This document shows, in pieces, positions 62,101 through 64,000 of a stretch of DNA of 64,000 nt. The notes below the pieces were generated by a model. That model saw only the letters and a list, made by a program, of their open reading frames with translations. It did no database searches and was not told the DNA's origin. How positions within the stretch are numbered: the stretch's first letter is position 1; each line of letters begins with the position of its first letter. The translations under genes and the position numbers were made by a program. This DNA comes from Planctomycetota bacterium. Its GTDB lineage: Bacteria > Planctomycetota > UBA8108 > JACQVS01. The DNA is taken from positions 56,327-120,326 of the forward strand of contig JANQLS010000057.1 of the NCBI GenBank assembly GCA_028280485.1, read 5' to 3'.

Positions 62101-62912
62101 AGGACTAAAATCTCAAATAGAAGAGGTTGGATCTTATTTGCGAAAAATAAGATTCTAAGGATTTACGAAAACTCAACGTACAAGTTGAAAATCCAGTAGG
62201 AGAATTAGGGGTGAATAATCTTGGGAAGGTGATCGCTCATCAATGGAATAAGCTCTCTAGCTCAAAAGTGATCTTACAAATAATGCTCAGTGAACAGAGT
62301 TCAGCTATCAAATGAGAGGAGACTCCAATGGAGGATCGATGCAGACAACCTGCCAGCAGGCATCAGGATGCTCAGCCAAAGGGAAGACGAACGAGATAAC
62401 GATTCGTCTTCAGATTGATATCCTGTCTATCATCCTGGGGGTCCAGGTCATCCAGGAGGGCAGAAACCTGGAATGGGTAAGCACTTAATGACTTCATTTT
62501 CATGCTGATCAGTGTACAGAGCCTCCCACTAGAGTCAAATCTATACACCAAAAAAACTCCGAATATAAAGAATTGTAGTCCTTTAGACTCAGGTAGTAGG
62601 AACGATCAAACTCTAGATAAATGAGAGTGCAAGAACTCCGATTCCTTTGAAATTTGTCTCAAAAACACGTCAATTTACGCTAATAAGATAGGGGCAATGT
62701 ACGACTTAAGATGAAGAGAATCGTTAGAAATTCTTTGGCTTTTCACCCGACTTAAAGGCGTGTCTCAATAAAAGAGTTGTAACGAATTCGTAAAACATTT
62801 GAAAACCACTGAGATCTGCAAAAAATACTGCAAAAACGAAGACCGGCCCTGACATCTCTGATAATCTAAATGACTTAGAAATCAGTTGTATTGGCAATAG
62901 CACTCCACCTTC
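62101..62912. other. 800-nt gene-free gap with weak coding and structural signals
   Basis: I see no protein gene that I can defend. There is a stop-free plus-strand stretch of about 54 codons (62151-62314) with no start and no recognised family, and a minus-strand frame (62724-62987) that overlaps the next gene. The structured stretch 62340-62471 is listed separately. The promoters of both flanking genes should lie here. Confidence 0.6.
62340..62471 (+). ncRNA. Candidate structured RNA
   Basis: Nested and adjacent stems: CAGGAT (62364-62369) with ATCCTG (62420-62425) encloses GAAGACGAA (62383-62391) with TTCGTCTTC (62403-62411). CCTGG-GGGT-CCAGG (62434-62447) follows, then CCAGG (62452-62456) with CCTGG (62467-62471). 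No known family is recognised. Strand is guessed from the absence of coding. It might instead be protein-binding DNA. Confidence 0.4.
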
Positions 62913-63905
62913 ATGAATACCGATTTGAATATAGAATTGAAAACCGATTCTCACTCCCCTCTTAGATCCCGGACGACAACCTCCCAAATCTCACTTTTCG
63001 TCGCTTCAGTAGTGATCATGGGCACCCTGATCGGTTGCTTAGGGGGCTGGGGGCGATCATCCTCGCTGACCAGCGGCACTCCCCTCGAGCTCAAGAAGAT
63101 CTCTTCTAAAAATTTAGAGAACTTATTTCAAATCTCCCCCTCCATCTACTCGGGGAGCGAGCCCAAAACCGATACTGCCTTTGAGGAATTGAATCGCTTA
63201 GGAATTCGAACCGTGGTCAGTGTCGATGGCATTCGACCCAATCTGAAGGAAGCTCACAAACAGAACTTACGCTACGTTCATATTCCTATCGGCTACGATG
63301 GGATAGAGGAGCACGCCCAACTCTCACTGATTCAACTGATTCAAAGTGCTGAGGGACCTTATTACATTCATTGCCATCACGGAAGGCACCGAGGTCCGGC
63401 GGCAGCAGCCATCGCCGCGATCGCAAAAAAAGAACTGACGAACGAAGAAGGATGGCAAGTTTTAGAACAAGCTCGTACGGGCCAAGAGTACACGGGACTG
63501 TGGCAGGCCGTAGAATCCTTCGACTTACCCAAAAATCAAATCACCGAATGGCCTAAGCTACTAGCCTTCTCCAAGGTCGATTCCTTTTCCGCTTCCATGG
63601 CGATGATGGATCGGGCGATCAGTCACTTAGAAGAACTCCGCGACAACGACTGGAAAACCATAAAGGAACACCCGGATCTCACTCCGGATCTGGCCGCGCT
63701 TCACTTGAGAGAAGGATTTGTAGAAGCCCAACGAACGATGAGTTCTTCCGTACCTCAAGACTTTAAACAAAGCCTTGAAGAAGGAATCAAAAACAGTAAA
63801 GCCTTAGAGAGTGCTTTAAAAAAAGAGCTAAAGGCCGATATTGAAACCCATTTCATAAAGATCAAAAGATCTTGCCGAACTTGCCATAAAGAACACCGGA
63901 ACTAA
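62913..63905 (+). CDS. Tyrosine-phosphatase-like lipoprotein with C-terminal heme c motif
   Basis: 330 residues. Lipoprotein-type signal: hydrophobic ISLFVASVVIMGTLIGC with Cys42. Residues 70-200 form a dual-specificity/tyrosine-phosphatase-like domain: ISPSIYSGSEPKTDTAFEEL, GIRTVVSVDGIRPN, and the P-loop HCHHGRHRG with Cys154-x5-Arg160. The last 130 residues are helical and Lys-rich, ending in RSCRTCHKEHRN, a CxxCH (321-325) in a position like that of cytochrome c'-type proteins. A phosphatase linked to a covalent heme would need to be outside the cytoplasm, which agrees with the lipoprotein signal. Whether the phosphatase is active is unknown. Confidence 0.85.
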   Translation: MNTDLNIELKTDSHSPLRSRTTTSQISLFVASVVIMGTLIGCLGGWGRSSSLTSGTPLELKKISSKNLENLFQISPSIYSGSEPKTDTAFEELNRLGIRTVVSVDGIRPNLKEAHKQNLRYVHIPIGYDGIEEHAQLSLIQLIQSAEGPYYIHCHHGRHRGPAAAAIAAIAKKELTNEEGWQVLEQARTGQEYTGLWQAVESFDLPKNQITEWPKLLAFSKVDSFSASMAMMDRAISHLEELRDNDWKTIKEHPDLTPDLAALHLREGFVEAQRTMSSSVPQDFKQSLEEGIKNSKALESALKKELKADIETHFIKIKRSCRTCHKEHRN

Positions 63906-63914
63906 TTAGTTTTT

Positions 63915-63971
63915 GTTGAATCTTGCTCCTTCGGAGGAAGATTCAACCGATCCAGCAAATCTCCGATTTGC
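63915..63971. repeat. Two adjacent hairpins at the right edge
   Basis: First stem: GTTGAATCTT (63915-63924) with AAGATTCAAC (63938-63947), inner CTCC-TTC-GGAG. Second: GCAAATC (63955-63961) with GATTTGC (63965-63971). There is no T-tract after either, so a terminator is possible but not shown. The last 95 bases hold no decidable gene; a minus-strand gene could end here, outside the window. Confidence 0.6.
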
Positions 63972-64000
63972 TTTCACTCCGCTAAACATAGGGTCTTCGC

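Noticed and set aside
62328..62399. 23-codon frame with a good ribosome-binding site
   Set aside because: Too short to judge and it overlaps predicted RNA stems; kept as part of a finding rather than called as a gene.
62430..62475. Possible signal recognition particle RNA core (CCAGGTCA ... GGCAG)
   Set aside because: The GGTCAGG side and the AGCAGC side of the conserved symmetric loop are missing, and the tetraloop is not GGAA.
62724..62987. Minus-strand frame of 87 codons
   Set aside because: It overlaps the start of the phosphatase-like gene and its N-terminal part is just the complement of that gene; no family resemblance.
1..64000. CRISPR arrays, tRNA, rRNA, transposase or phage genes
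   Set aside because: I looked for regularly spaced direct repeats, cloverleaf-like stretches and transposase motifs and saw none; the repeats present are isolated and irregularly spaced.
63906..64000. A minus-strand gene ending at the right edge
   Set aside because: Two frames give plausible endings but only about 30 codons are visible and one has an in-frame stop, so no call is possible.

Overview
The window looks like a chromosomal segment of a planctomycete (Planctomycetota, PVC superphylum). The evidence is the mix of families: DUF1592 and DUF1552 cytochrome-associated proteins, DUF1501 and DUF1549/DUF1553 pairs, a PVC-type heme-binding HEAT-repeat dehydrogenase, caspase-like/FGE fusions, a Ser/Thr kinase-FGE-LRR receptor beside an ECF sigma factor, sulfatases, sialidase-like and SASA-type esterases, and dockerin-like FG-GAP proteins. 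Base composition looks moderate to AT-leaning by eye. Many sulfatases and secreted polysaccharide-acting proteins suggest a heterotroph living on sulfated glycans, but this is inference. I see no rRNA, tRNA, CRISPR array, transposase or phage gene.

Layout. 1-3.1 kb (minus): a tight four-gene operon (Gfo/Idh/MocA oxidoreductase, small membrane-anchored protein, HTTM-like membrane protein, DUF1572/DinB protein running off the left edge). 3.3-8.4 kb (plus): secreted PQQ-like beta-propeller, sialidase-like protein and a large secreted Fn3-like protein, separated by intergenic repeats. 8.7-14.8 kb (minus): module A, an operon of caspase-like/FGE, DUF1592, DUF1552 and zinc alcohol dehydrogenase. 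15.1-18.1 kb (minus): PVC heme-binding HEAT protein. 18.7-20.3 kb (plus): DEAD-box RNA helicase. 20.4-31.9 kb (plus): module B, the same trio in another order (DUF1592, DUF1552, caspase-like/FGE), followed by DUF1501, DUF1549/DUF1553 and a cytochrome-WD40 protein. 32-35.1 kb (plus): thioredoxin-reductase-like flavoprotein and a heparinase-like secreted protein. 35.2-43.2 kb (minus): two tandem paralogous FG-GAP/dockerin-like proteins and a TIM-barrel glycosidase-like protein. 43.4-49.1 kb (plus): secreted HELGH metalloprotease, ECF sigma factor, secreted beta-rich protein and kinase-FGE-LRR receptor. 49.2-56.9 kb (plus): sulfatase, DUF899, hydrolase-like, sulfatase and SASA esterase genes, a sulfated-glycan cluster. 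57-58 kb (minus): two tandem paralogous membrane proteins. 58.2-60.9 kb (minus): BlaI-BlaR1-DUF1579-SRPBCC operon with a visible operator and terminator. 61.1-62.1 kb (minus): transglutaminase lipoprotein with a very long terminator stem. 62.9-63.9 kb (plus): tyrosine-phosphatase-like lipoprotein with a C-terminal heme c motif.

The most unusual system is the pair of three-gene modules flanking the HEAT-cytochrome and helicase genes. Each combines a two-CxxCH DUF1592 cytochrome, a Tat-exported DUF1552 protein and an exported caspase-fold/FGE fusion. In both fusions the caspase dyad is broken, in different ways: one lost the His, the other the Cys. This suggests a non-proteolytic exported partner for the DUF1592/DUF1552 pair. 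Several dispersed intergenic repeats (a 79-nt palindrome in two copies, a 25-nt element in five copies) punctuate the left 18 kb.
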